Shown: one piece after another, positions 1-5,755 of the stretch
How positions within the stretch are numbered: position 1 is the first letter of the stretch
How the letters are laid out: every line of letters begins with the position of its first letter
Source: Zoogloeaceae bacterium
GTDB taxonomy: Bacteria > Pseudomonadota > Gammaproteobacteria > Burkholderiales > Rhodocyclaceae
Assembly: GCA_031259605.1 (NCBI GenBank)
Contig: JAIRLE010000182.1
Span: forward strand, 1-13,672
DNA: 13,672 nucleotides
Direction of reading: 5' to 3'
The notes under the pieces: generated by a model
What the model saw: only the letters and a program-made list of their open reading frames with translations
Told to the model about the DNA's origin: nothing
Database searches by the model: none
Translations under genes and position numbers: made by a program

Positions 1-281
1 TTGGGATTGTTGAAGCGAAAACCTTCGTTCAAGCCCTCGCGGCCGTAATCGAGTTCGACGCCGTCGAGATAGGGGAGGCTCCGCGCGTCCACGAATACCT
101 TGACGCCGCGGCTTTCGTAGACTTCGTCATCGTCTCCGGGTTCATCCACGAATTCCAGCTTGTAGGCCATGCCGGAGCAGCCGCTGGCGCGCACACCCAG
201 GCGCAGGCCCAGTCCCTTGCCGCGTTTTTCGAGGTAATGGGCGACATGCCGTGCCGCCTGCTCGGTCAATGTGATGGGCAT
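1..281 (-). CDS. iscA: Iron-sulfur cluster assembly protein IscA (3' end outside window)
   Basis: A-type iron-sulfur carrier or assembly factor acting with IscU in the cytoplasm to build or deliver [Fe-S] clusters. The 93 visible codons follow E. coli IscA closely: a GLRLGVRASGCSGMAY stretch carrying the first conserved cysteine, then LEFVDEP, a YLDGVELDYG strand and GLNEGFRFNNP at the cut edge. The two C-terminal cysteines of the CGCG motif, which with the first bind iron or the cluster, would lie beyond position 1 and cannot be checked. I chose the ATG at 281 because GAGGAG sits 6 nt upstream; an in-frame ATG at 287 abuts that ribosome-binding site directly and is less likely. The gene follows iscU with only 10 nt between them, so it is certainly in the same operon. 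Confidence 0.96.
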   Translation of the reverse strand, partial: MPITLTEQAARHVAHYLEKRGKGLGLRLGVRASGCSGMAYKLEFVDEPGDDDEVYESRGVKVFVDARSLPYLDGVELDYGREGLNEGFRFNNP

Positions 282-291
282 ATTCATCTCC

Positions 292-675
292 TCACGTGGA
301 ATGCTTTTTCCGGTAATCGGCTACCGCCGCCTTGATGGCGTCCTCGGCCAGCACGGAACAGTGAATCTTGACCGGCGGCAGCGCCAATTCCTCGGCGATC
401 TGCGCGTTCTTGATCGCCAGCGCATCGTCTACGGTCTTCCCTTTCACCCATTCCGTCACCAGACTGGAAGAAGCAATGGCCGAGCCGCAGCCGTAAGTCT
501 TGAAGCGGGCGTCCTCGATGACGCCGTTTTCACCCACCTTGATCTGCAATTTCATCACGTCTCCACAGGCGGGCGCGCCTACCATGCCGGTGCCGACGCC
601 CGCTTCATCGGCGTCGAATCCGCCGACGTTCCTTGGGTTTTCGTAGTGGTCGATGACCTTGACGCTGTAACTCAT
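292..675 (-). CDS. iscU: Iron-sulfur cluster scaffold protein IscU
   Basis: Scaffold on which [2Fe-2S] clusters are built from iron and the sulfur delivered by IscS, then released to acceptors with the help of the HscA/HscB chaperones. The 127-residue protein is full length. The three cluster-ligand cysteines are at 37 (in APACGD), 63 (in YGCGSA) and 106 (in HCSVLAEDA). Asp39, which governs cluster stability, and the HscA-recognition motif LPPVK at 99-103 are also present, all at the numbering used for E. coli IscU. A strong GGAGG ribosome-binding site lies 6 nt before the ATG, and the iscS stop codon is 10 nt upstream, so translation is probably tightly coupled. Nothing is missing or unusual. 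Confidence 0.98.
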   Translation of the reverse strand: MSYSVKVIDHYENPRNVGGFDADEAGVGTGMVGAPACGDVMKLQIKVGENGVIEDARFKTYGCGSAIASSSLVTEWVKGKTVDDALAIKNAQIAEELALPPVKIHCSVLAEDAIKAAVADYRKKHST

Positions 676-685
676 TTTTTCCTCC

Positions 686-1897
686 TCAATGCGCGGCCCA
701 TTGGACCGTATTCAAATCAACGCCCGCCTGCGCCATTTCCCACAGGGGCGACATGTCGCGCAGCCTGCCGACTTTTTCCCGCAGCAAGCCGATGGCGTAA
801 TCGATTTCCGCCTCCGTGGTGAACCGTCCCAGGGTGAAGCGGAGGGAACTGTGCGCCAGCTCGTCCGGCTGCCCCAAGGCGCGCAGCACGTAGGAAGGCT
901 CCAGGCTGGCGGAAGTGCAGGCCGAACCGGAAGATACCGCCAAATCCTTCAAGGCCATCATCAACGATTCGCCTTCCACATAGGCAAAGCTGACATTGAG
1001 ATTGTGCGCCACGCGCGCCGTCATGTCGCCATTCACATGCACCGCCTCGATGCTGGAAACGCCAGCGAGCAGCTGGTCGCGCAACCGGCGGACGCGCGCG
1101 GTTTCCGCCGCCATTTCCAGGCGCGCCAAGCGAAACGCCTCGCCCATGCCGACGATCTGGTGCGTCGCCAATGTGCCGGAGCGCAACCCGCGTTCATGCC
1201 CGCCGCCGTGCATTTGCGCTTCCAGGCGCGTACGCGGCTTCCTGCGCACATACAACGCGCCGATGCCTTTCGGGCCATAGGTCTTGTGCGCGGAAAAACT
1301 CATGAGATCGACGTTCAGGACGGCGAGGTCGATATCCACCTTGCCGGTGGCCTGCGCCGCATCGACGTGAAAAATAATCCCGCGCGCGCGGCACAGATCG
1401 CCTATCTCGGCGATCGGCTGGATGACGCCGATTTCATTGTTCGCCAGCATCACCGAAACCAGCGCGGTATCGTCGCGCAGCGCCGCCTTGAATACTTCCA
1501 GATCAATCAGGCCGTTCTTTTGCACGTCCAGGCACGTCACCGTGAAGCCCTGGCGCTCCAGGTCGCGCAGGGTATCGAGCACCGCCTTGTGCTCGGTCTT
1601 GACGCTGATCAGGTGTTTGCCTTTCGTGCCCGCATAAAAGTGCGCCGCGCCCTTGATCGCCAGGTTGTCGGATTCGGTCGCGCCGGAAGTCCAGATGATT
1701 TCCTTCGGATCGGCATGGACGAGCGCGGCGACTTCGTTACGGGCTTCTTCCACTGCGGCCTCCGCCGCCCAGCCGAAGCTGTGCGAGCGCGAGGCGGGAT
1801 TGCCGAAACGTTCGGTGAGGTAGGGGATCATCTTTTCCGCCACCCTTGGGTCGACCGGCGTGGTCGCCGAATAATCCAGATAAATGGGTAAATGCAT
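686..1897 (-). CDS. iscS: Cysteine desulfurase IscS
   Basis: PLP-dependent enzyme that converts L-cysteine to L-alanine and holds the sulfur as a persulfide for IscU, tRNA thiolation and other acceptors. The 403 residues match the usual length (E. coli 404). Visible features are the N-terminal YLDYSATTPVDPRV, the TSGATESDN PLP-phosphate site, His103 (in TEHKA), the PLP lysine Lys205 in FSAHKTYGPKG, and the catalytic Cys327 in SSGSACTSASLEPSYVL. The C-terminus SPLWEMAQAGVDLN is the IscU-docking tail typical of true IscS and is absent from the neighbouring desulfurase. The ATG at 1897 has a GGAG site 9 nt upstream. It lies 25 nt after the upstream desulfurase and 10 nt before iscU. Confidence 0.98.
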   Translation of the reverse strand: MHLPIYLDYSATTPVDPRVAEKMIPYLTERFGNPASRSHSFGWAAEAAVEEARNEVAALVHADPKEIIWTSGATESDNLAIKGAAHFYAGTKGKHLISVKTEHKAVLDTLRDLERQGFTVTCLDVQKNGLIDLEVFKAALRDDTALVSVMLANNEIGVIQPIAEIGDLCRARGIIFHVDAAQATGKVDIDLAVLNVDLMSFSAHKTYGPKGIGALYVRRKPRTRLEAQMHGGGHERGLRSGTLATHQIVGMGEAFRLARLEMAAETARVRRLRDQLLAGVSSIEAVHVNGDMTARVAHNLNVSFAYVEGESLMMALKDLAVSSGSACTSASLEPSYVLRALGQPDELAHSSLRFTLGRFTTEAEIDYAIGLLREKVGRLRDMSPLWEMAQAGVDLNTVQWAAH

Positions 1898-1922
1898 GTT
1901 GTATGGCTCCGTTGGTTTTGTT

Positions 1923-3104
1923 TTATGCGCGGCGGCTTCGATCTTGCAGTGCCGTCAGGTTTTTCAGATCGGTAAGCGCAACTTTTGCCGCCAGAAGAAA
2001 GGCGTCGATCTGTTCATCATTCGTCCCCACGCCAAGACTGACGCGCAGCGCCCCGCGCGCCAGGTCTTCCGGCACGCCCATCGCCATGAGCACATGCGAG
2101 GGATTGGGATTGGCGCTGGAACAGGCCGCGCCGCTGGCGACCGCGAATCCGGCGCGATCCAGCCGTGTGAGCAGCGTCTCGCCTTCCACCCCGGCAAAGG
2201 AAAAGTAGCTGGTGTTGGGCAGACGCGGCGCGTCGGCACCGAAAAGCGTCGCGCCCAAAAGGACAAGCCCCGCTTCCAGCCGCGTTTGCAGACGGCGCAA
2301 CCGGACGGACAGACTGTCCAGCCTCGATGCCGCCAGTTCGCAGGCCGCGCCAAAGCCGACGATTGCCGCTACATTCTCGGTGCCGGCACGCAAGCCGCCT
2401 TCTTGTCCGCCGCCGGCGATCAGGGGAATGATGTCCAGGCGCCGGTCCGCCACCAGCGCCGCCGCGCCCTTGGGGCCATACGCCTTGTGCGCCGAGAGCG
2501 TGAGCGCATGGACGCCCGCTTGGTTCAGGGCGCGAAAATCCAGCGGCAGCTTACCCAGAACTTGCGCCGCGTCGCTGTGGAACCAGCCGCCGCCCTGTTC
2601 CTGCGCGCTGGCGGCAAACGCCGCAACCTCTTGCAGCACGCCGGTCTCGTTGTTGGCCAGCATCACCGACCAGAGCCTGGGCTTTTGCGCCAGCGCTTCG
2701 GCAACGCCCGCGCGCGTGACGCGCCCCGCCGCGTCTACCGGCAATTCGATCAGCCGCCAGTCCTGGCGCGCCAGTTGCCGCGCCGCGTTCAGGGCGCAAG
2801 GGTGCTCGATGGCGCTGAAGGCTACCGTGCCGCCTTCCCTGCCAAACGCTGCCGCCGCGCCCTTCATGAACAGGTTGTTGGCCTCGCTGCCGCCGCTGAC
2901 GAAAATGATTTCCGCCGGATGCGCGCCTGCCGCCGCCGCCACCTGCTGCCGTGCCACATCCATTGCCCGCCGCGCTTCTCGCCCATATTCATGCCGACTG
3001 GAAGCGTTGCCGTATTGCGTTTCCAGATAAGGCAACATCGCCTCCAGCACCCTTGTGTCCAGGGGCGTGGTGGCGTTGTGGTCGAGATAGACGGGAAACG
3101 GCAT
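1923..3104 (-). CDS. Second, NifS-like cysteine desulfurase between iscR and iscS
   Basis: Class V aminotransferase-fold, PLP-dependent cysteine desulfurase of the IscS/NifS group, 393 residues. It has YLDHNATTPLD at the start, VSGGSEANN (PLP phosphate), His101, PLP lysine Lys207 in LSAHKAYGPKG, and catalytic Cys328 in ASGAACSSANPNPSHVL, so it looks fully active. It differs from the adjacent iscS product throughout and lacks the SPLWEM-type IscU-docking tail, ending instead in LTALQDRSRRA. The reading frame stays open upstream to an ATG at 3170, but that would overlap iscR by 53 nt. The family-typical start MPFPVYLDHN at 3104, 13 nt after the iscR stop, is preferred. Its position in the operon implies sulfur supply under IscR control. 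Whether it serves IscU or another acceptor cannot be told from sequence. Confidence 0.93.
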   Translation of the reverse strand: MPFPVYLDHNATTPLDTRVLEAMLPYLETQYGNASSRHEYGREARRAMDVARQQVAAAAGAHPAEIIFVSGGSEANNLFMKGAAAAFGREGGTVAFSAIEHPCALNAARQLARQDWRLIELPVDAAGRVTRAGVAEALAQKPRLWSVMLANNETGVLQEVAAFAASAQEQGGGWFHSDAAQVLGKLPLDFRALNQAGVHALTLSAHKAYGPKGAAALVADRRLDIIPLIAGGGQEGGLRAGTENVAAIVGFGAACELAASRLDSLSVRLRRLQTRLEAGLVLLGATLFGADAPRLPNTSYFSFAGVEGETLLTRLDRAGFAVASGAACSSANPNPSHVLMAMGVPEDLARGALRVSLGVGTNDEQIDAFLLAAKVALTDLKNLTALQDRSRRA

Positions 3105-3117
3105 GGGGCCAACGCCT

Positions 3118-3591
3118 TCAGGCGGAAATCTTGTGGGAGGTCTTGCCTGTCCGGTGCGGGACTGTCGCATCCGGCAGGGTTTCGTCGTACTGGCGCAACA
3201 GATCGTCCAGTGTGACGGAGGCCAGGTAATCCTGCAGCGTGCGGCTCAAGTCCATCCATAAATCATGGGTCATGCAGCGGCGCGCGCCGTGACAATCGCC
3301 CTGGCCGTTGCATTGCGTCGCGTCCATGCGCTCGTCCACGCTGCTGATGATGTCGGCCACCGAAATTTCCGCCGCTGGACGCCCCAGATGATAGCCGCCG
3401 CCTGGCCCGCGCATGCTGCTCACCAGCGCGCCGCGCCGCAGACGGGCAAACAACTGCTCCATGTAGGAAAGCGAGATGCCATGCCGCGCGCAAATGCTGT
3501 TGAGCGAAACCGGTCGCCCGGCGTGACGATCGCGCAGCGCCAGTTCCATCATCGCGGTGACGGCAAAACGCCCTCGGGTGGTCAAACGCAT
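3118..3591 (-). CDS. iscR: Fe-S-sensing transcriptional regulator IscR (Rrf2 family)
   Basis: Cytoplasmic Rrf2-family winged-helix repressor/activator that binds a [2Fe-2S] cluster made by the Isc machinery and feeds back on the operon. The 157-residue protein begins MRLTTRGRFAVTAMMELAL, typical of the family. The helix-turn-helix and wing (SLNSICARHGISLSYMEQLF, RGPGGGYHLGR) are intact. The cluster ligands are present with E. coli spacing: Cys94, Cys100, Cys106 and His109 (E. coli 92, 98, 104, 107). It is followed 13 nt later by the NifS-like gene. An AGGA ribosome-binding site about 8 nt before the ATG is overlapped by a putative IscR box, suggesting autoregulation. The C-terminal tail past residue 140 is poorly conserved in the family, as usual. 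Confidence 0.97.
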   Translation of the reverse strand: MRLTTRGRFAVTAMMELALRDRHAGRPVSLNSICARHGISLSYMEQLFARLRRGALVSSMRGPGGGYHLGRPAAEISVADIISSVDERMDATQCNGQGDCHGARRCMTHDLWMDLSRTLQDYLASVTLDDLLRQYDETLPDATVPHRTGKTSHKISA

Positions 3592-3598
3592 GGCTTGA

Positions 3599-3618
3599 AT
3601 TCCTACTTTTCAAGTCAA
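3599..3618 (-). promoter_or_regulatory. Putative type 1 IscR-binding box upstream of iscR
   Basis: Read on the minus strand the site is TTGACT, 5 nt, AGTAGGAAT. This resembles the type 1 IscR box as I remember it (TTGACT followed by an AGTCGG-like half). It ends 7 nt before the iscR ATG and covers the likely ribosome-binding site. It lies downstream of the proposed transcription start, consistent with repression by roadblock. TTGACT here cannot be a -35 for iscR because the -10 position would fall on the start codon. The match is by eye only. Confidence 0.5.
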
Positions 3619-3632
3619 CAATAGAAGGCACG

Positions 3633-3662
3633 AGAATATCGGCGAAGGGAGTAATTAGTCAA
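3633..3662 (-). promoter_or_regulatory. Putative sigma-70 promoter of the iscR operon
   Basis: Minus strand: -35 TTGACT (3657-3662), 18-nt spacer, -10 TATTCT (3633-3638). The -35 matches consensus at five of six bases and the -10 at four of six. The predicted start near 3626 would leave a leader of about 35 nt that contains the IscR box. The -35 overlaps the last two cysE codons and its stop, so cysE transcripts may also read through into iscR. Confidence 0.5.
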
Positions 3663-3668
3663 CTAATT
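3653..3668. promoter_or_regulatory. 16-bp dyad over the cysE stop codon and iscR -35
   Basis: AATTAGT, two central bases, ACTAATT: a perfect 7-bp inverted repeat, AT-rich in a GC-rich neighbourhood. It covers the cysE stop codon and the proposed -35 of iscR, so it could be an operator. No specific regulator is recognised. Confidence 0.4.
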
Positions 3669-4404
3669 TACTCAGGTATTCAGGATCGAAGTCGCTGTCC
3701 AGTGTTTCGGCTTTTGTTACCTTGATGCCCGCCGCCGCCAGTTGTTCGAGCAGCAAGGCCAGCCTTCGATCGGTCTGTGCCGCGTGTTCGAGCAAGCCGT
3801 GCAGGGCCAACGTCAAGGGATCGTCGCCGTTGCCGAGCGCGTAGGCGGAAAATCCCGCATGTTCGGCGCGGGTCTTTTGCGCGGCAAAGGGATGCGCGTC
3901 CAGAGTGCGCGCCGGAATGCCCACGGCGGTGGCGTTTTCCGGCACATCGCGGGTGACTACGGCATTGGAGCCGATACGCGCGCCCGCGCCCACGGTGATG
4001 GGTCCCAGTATCTTTGCGCCCGCGCCGACCGTTACCCGGTCGCCCAGCGTCGGGTGGCGCTTGCCGCCCTCCCAGCTGACGCCGCCCAGAGTGACGCCGT
4101 GGTAGAGCGTCACGTCGTCGCCCACCACCGCTGTCTCGCCAATGACCACGCCCATGCCGTGATCGATGAAGAAGCGCCGTCCAATGACCGCGCCCGGATG
4201 AATCTCGATGCCGGTCAGCCAGCGGGAAATGGCCGCCACGCAACGCCCCGGCCAAAACAACCGCCAACGCCACAGCCGATGCGCCAGACGATGCAAGAGC
4301 AGCGCGTGTATGCCGGGATAGCAGGTCAGCACCTCCCAGAACGAACGCGCTGCCGGATCACGGCCAAACACCGAATGAATCTCTTCGCGCAAACGCCGCA
4401 ACAT
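3655..4404 (-). CDS. cysE: Serine O-acetyltransferase CysE, short type
   Basis: Transfers acetyl from acetyl-CoA to L-serine, giving O-acetylserine for cysteine synthesis. Here it would supply the cysteine consumed by the two desulfurases downstream. The 249-residue protein has the N-terminal helical SAT domain (FGRDPAARSFWEVLTCYPG) followed by left-handed hexapeptide repeats from about residue 66 (GIEIHPGAVIGRRFFIDHG to GAGARIGSNAVV). His82 aligns with catalytic His158 of E. coli; the E. coli Asp143 position is Glu67, as in the short Bacillus-like enzymes. GGKRHPTLGD and VGIPAR are also family motifs. The frame is open upstream to 4611, but that extension translates a heptamer repeat, so I start at the ATG at 4404, which is preceded by AAGGGTGA. 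It lies 63 nt upstream of iscR, like the cysE-iscR arrangement known in Azotobacter. Confidence 0.95.
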   Translation of the reverse strand: MLRRLREEIHSVFGRDPAARSFWEVLTCYPGIHALLLHRLAHRLWRWRLFWPGRCVAAISRWLTGIEIHPGAVIGRRFFIDHGMGVVIGETAVVGDDVTLYHGVTLGGVSWEGGKRHPTLGDRVTVGAGAKILGPITVGAGARIGSNAVVTRDVPENATAVGIPARTLDAHPFAAQKTRAEHAGFSAYALGNGDDPLTLALHGLLEHAAQTDRRLALLLEQLAAAGIKVTKAETLDSDFDPEYLSKLVD

Positions 4405-4436
4405 GAAGACATCACCCTTGTTCAAGAAAGGCAGAT

Positions 4437-4442
4437 ATTGTA
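4437..4442 (-). promoter_or_regulatory. Putative -10 element of cysE
   Basis: Minus strand TACAAT, 32 nt before the cysE ATG, four to five bases of the sigma-70 -10 consensus. No recognisable -35 exists at 16-18 nt; that space is filled by the GTCCTCT-type heptamers. An activator or a degenerate -35 would be needed, so the call is weak. Confidence 0.3.
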
Positions 4443-4443
4443 C

Positions 4444-4478
4444 AGAGGACAGAGGACGGAGGACAGAGGACGGAGCGC
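4444..4478. repeat. Tandem heptamer repeat (RGAGGAC)
   Basis: Four consecutive heptamers, AGAGGAC, AGAGGAC, GGAGGAC, AGAGGAC, then a degenerate GGAGCGC, starting 2 nt beyond the putative cysE -10. A single inverted relative (AGTCCTCT) occurs at 4641-4648. Copy-number change by slippage is possible but not shown. Confidence 0.8.
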
Positions 4479-4650
4479 AGGGCAATCGCAGGAATGCTGC
4501 CATCGTATTTTCAGCTCGTGCCGCTTTCCCTTGACGCAAGAGAGGGGAAAACCCGCGCCGCCGCCGGATATGCTCTCTCGCTTGGCAAAAGAGGAAAAAA
4601 TAGGCATTCATGCGATTGCCTTGGCGCGCGTTCTGTCTTCAGTCCTCTGA
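4444..4650. mobile_element. MITE-like imperfect inverted-repeat element between cysE and the next gene
   Basis: The two ends of this non-coding stretch are inverted copies of each other. Left arm 4451-4496 and right arm 4605-4648 share AGAGGAC-type heptamers at the outside and a core at the inside: GGCAATCGCAGGAATG (4481-4496) against GGCAATCGCATGAATG read from the other strand at 4605-4620, 15 of 16 identical. Weaker pairing continues inward (AAGAGAG near 4540 against CTCTCTCGCTT near 4573). Outside the arms, both flanks carry an outward-facing ACAATA. No transposase or credible ORF is inside. A mobile origin is inferred from structure only; a transcribed hairpin or a family of intergenic repeats is an alternative. 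Confidence 0.5.
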
Positions 4651-4692
4651 TCTGTGCCACAATACACCGTTTGTTCAATCCGTTTTCCCATC

Positions 4693-5364
4693 ATGAAAAC
4701 CGTGCTCATTGTTCTTGCTCTGGTCGTGCTGGCCCTGGTGCTGCCGTTGTTTTGGATGCCGAAGACGCTGCCGGAGAGTCTGGATCGCAATCTGCCCTGG
4801 CAGATTACGCTGGACGCATCAGGAAACAGCGAGGTCTTTGGGCTGACGCTGGGAAAGAGTCGGCTGGCGGATGCCAGGGCGTTGTTTGGCGGTGATTTCG
4901 ACGTGGCCGTCATCGCCGCGTCCAATCAGGTCGGCGCGCTGGAAGTCGACTATGCGCAACGGTCTTTCGGCCCGTTGCTGGCGCGGCTGATTCTCACGCT
5001 GGAAGCGTCGCCGGAAACGATCGACGCCATGCGCGCCCGCGCGCTCAAACGCGAGTACAAGGAAGGCAGCAACAAAAAATTCATCCTGCATACGGATGAT
5101 CGCGCGCGCGCGGAAGACGCCGTTATTCGCGCCATCAGCCTGATTCCCAGCGCCCGTCTGGATGAGGAGATCATCACGCGGCTCTTCGGCAGGGCGGCAG
5201 AATCGCTGCCCGAAGGCGAAACCCTGACGCATTACCTGTACCCGGAAAAAGGTCTGGACATCGTGATCGACAAGAAGGGGCGGGATATCCTGCAATATGT
5301 CGCGCCCGGCGACTTTGCCGTTCGCATCCGCGCCCCACTGGAAACGCCCGCGCCTGGCGCGTGA
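4693..5364 (+). CDS. Uncharacterised membrane-anchored protein
   Basis: A 223-residue protein with one N-terminal hydrophobic helix (about residues 3-22, KTVLIVLALVVLALVLPLFW) and then a soluble domain, presumably periplasmic. The region VFGLTLGKSRLADARALFGGDFDVAVIA near residues 48-75 recalls conserved proteobacterial hypothetical proteins of similar size, but I know no function. There is no lipobox cysteine, so it is an anchored or secreted protein rather than a lipoprotein. The frame is open from an ATG at 4654, but the start at 4693 puts the helix at the N-terminus and is preferred. No good ribosome-binding site precedes either. It is transcribed away from cysE and its stop lies 55 nt before the tRNA-Ser gene. 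Confidence 0.82.
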   Translation: MKTVLIVLALVVLALVLPLFWMPKTLPESLDRNLPWQITLDASGNSEVFGLTLGKSRLADARALFGGDFDVAVIAASNQVGALEVDYAQRSFGPLLARLILTLEASPETIDAMRARALKREYKEGSNKKFILHTDDRARAEDAVIRAISLIPSARLDEEIITRLFGRAAESLPEGETLTHYLYPEKGLDIVIDKKGRDILQYVAPGDFAVRIRAPLETPAPGA

Positions 5365-5376
5365 GCGGCAAAATGA

Positions 5377-5404
5377 TGAACAGCCGCGCAATCTTTGCTA
5401 GAAT
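5377..5404 (+). promoter_or_regulatory. Putative promoter of tRNA-Ser
   Basis: -35 TGAACA (5377-5382), 16-nt spacer, -10 TAGAAT (5399-5404), placing transcription start near 5411, about 9 nt before the mature tRNA 5' end. A GCGCCC stretch follows the -10, which may act as the GC-rich discriminator typical of stable-RNA promoters. Confidence 0.5.
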
Positions 5405-5419
5405 GCGCCCTCTTTTCGC

Positions 5420-5510
5420 GGAGAGGTGGATGAGCGGTTTAAGTCGCACGCCTGGAAAGCGTGTTCAGGGCAATCCCCTGACGGGGGTTCGAATCCCCCC
5501 CTCTCCGCCA
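5420..5510 (+). tRNA. tRNA-Ser (anticodon GGA)
   Basis: A complete class II tRNA of 91 nt including an encoded CCA. Acceptor GGAGAGG (5420-5426) pairs with CCTCTCC (5500-5506); discriminator is G. The anticodon stem CACGC/GCGTG encloses loop CTGGAAA, giving anticodon GGA, which reads UCC and UCU. The long variable arm (CAGGG, caat, CCCCTG) is what seryl-tRNA synthetase recognises. The T-arm is GGGGG TTCGAAT CCCCC. No truncated copy of its 3' end is visible elsewhere in the window, so nothing suggests an integrated island here. Confidence 0.97.
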
Positions 5511-5533
5511 GTCTTTGCCAAATCTGATCGCGC

Positions 5534-5550
5534 GTCCGCCGGGGGCGGAC
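5534..5550. other. Hairpin downstream of tRNA-Ser
   Basis: GTCCGCC, loop GGG, GGCGGAC: a 7-bp GC-rich perfect stem 23 nt after the tRNA CCA. There is no T-run on either side, so it is not a classical intrinsic terminator; it may act in tRNA 3' processing or be incidental. Confidence 0.4.
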
Positions 5551-5680
5551 ATGCGCTGGGTTTCTTGCGCGAAAGGCAGCATCATGCCGCGCGGGCGATT
5601 ACTCGCCAGTCGCCAAATAAGAGCCTGTTCATCGTAAAACCAACTCCGGTTTGAAACCTCGCCCGCAAGAAAGGCGCGAA

Positions 5681-5714
5681 GGTTGAAACCCCGGCCGCGG
5701 CCGGGGTTTCAACC
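5681..5714. repeat. Perfect 34-bp palindrome
   Basis: GGTTGAAACCCCGGCCG and its exact complement meet at 5697/5698 with no loop. An imperfect relative, GGTTTGAAACC, lies at 5649-5659, and a short GGGG/CCCC hairpin follows at about 5728-5746. It sits in the 245-bp gene-free stretch between tRNA-Ser and the 3' end of the kinase gene, where a REP-like intergenic repeat would be expected. A terminator of the minus-strand operon is possible, but no T-run follows on that strand. Confidence 0.85.
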
Positions 5715-5755
5715 GCAGCCATTCTCGAGGGGAGAGAAACCCCTTCCCAATGGAG

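Noticed and set aside
3105..3170. N-terminal extension of the NifS-like desulfurase to 3170
   Set aside because: It would overlap the end of iscR and adds residues not seen in the family; the ATG at 3104 gives the standard N-terminus.
689..3215. Two long plus-strand frames (689-1891 and 1884-3215)
   Set aside because: Antisense shadows of iscS and the NifS-like gene, which are fully supported by catalytic motifs and operon spacing.
4444..4478. Heptamer run as a CRISPR array
   Set aside because: Units are contiguous 7-mers without spacers, and no cas gene is present.
4405..4611. N-terminal extension of CysE to an ATG at 4611
   Set aside because: The extra 69 codons translate the heptamer repeat and inverted-repeat element; homology and ribosome-binding site point to 4404.
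5420..5755. tRNA-Ser as an integration site for a genomic island
   Set aside because: No integrase, and no repeated copy of the tRNA 3' end in the window; the genes on both sides look like ordinary chromosome.
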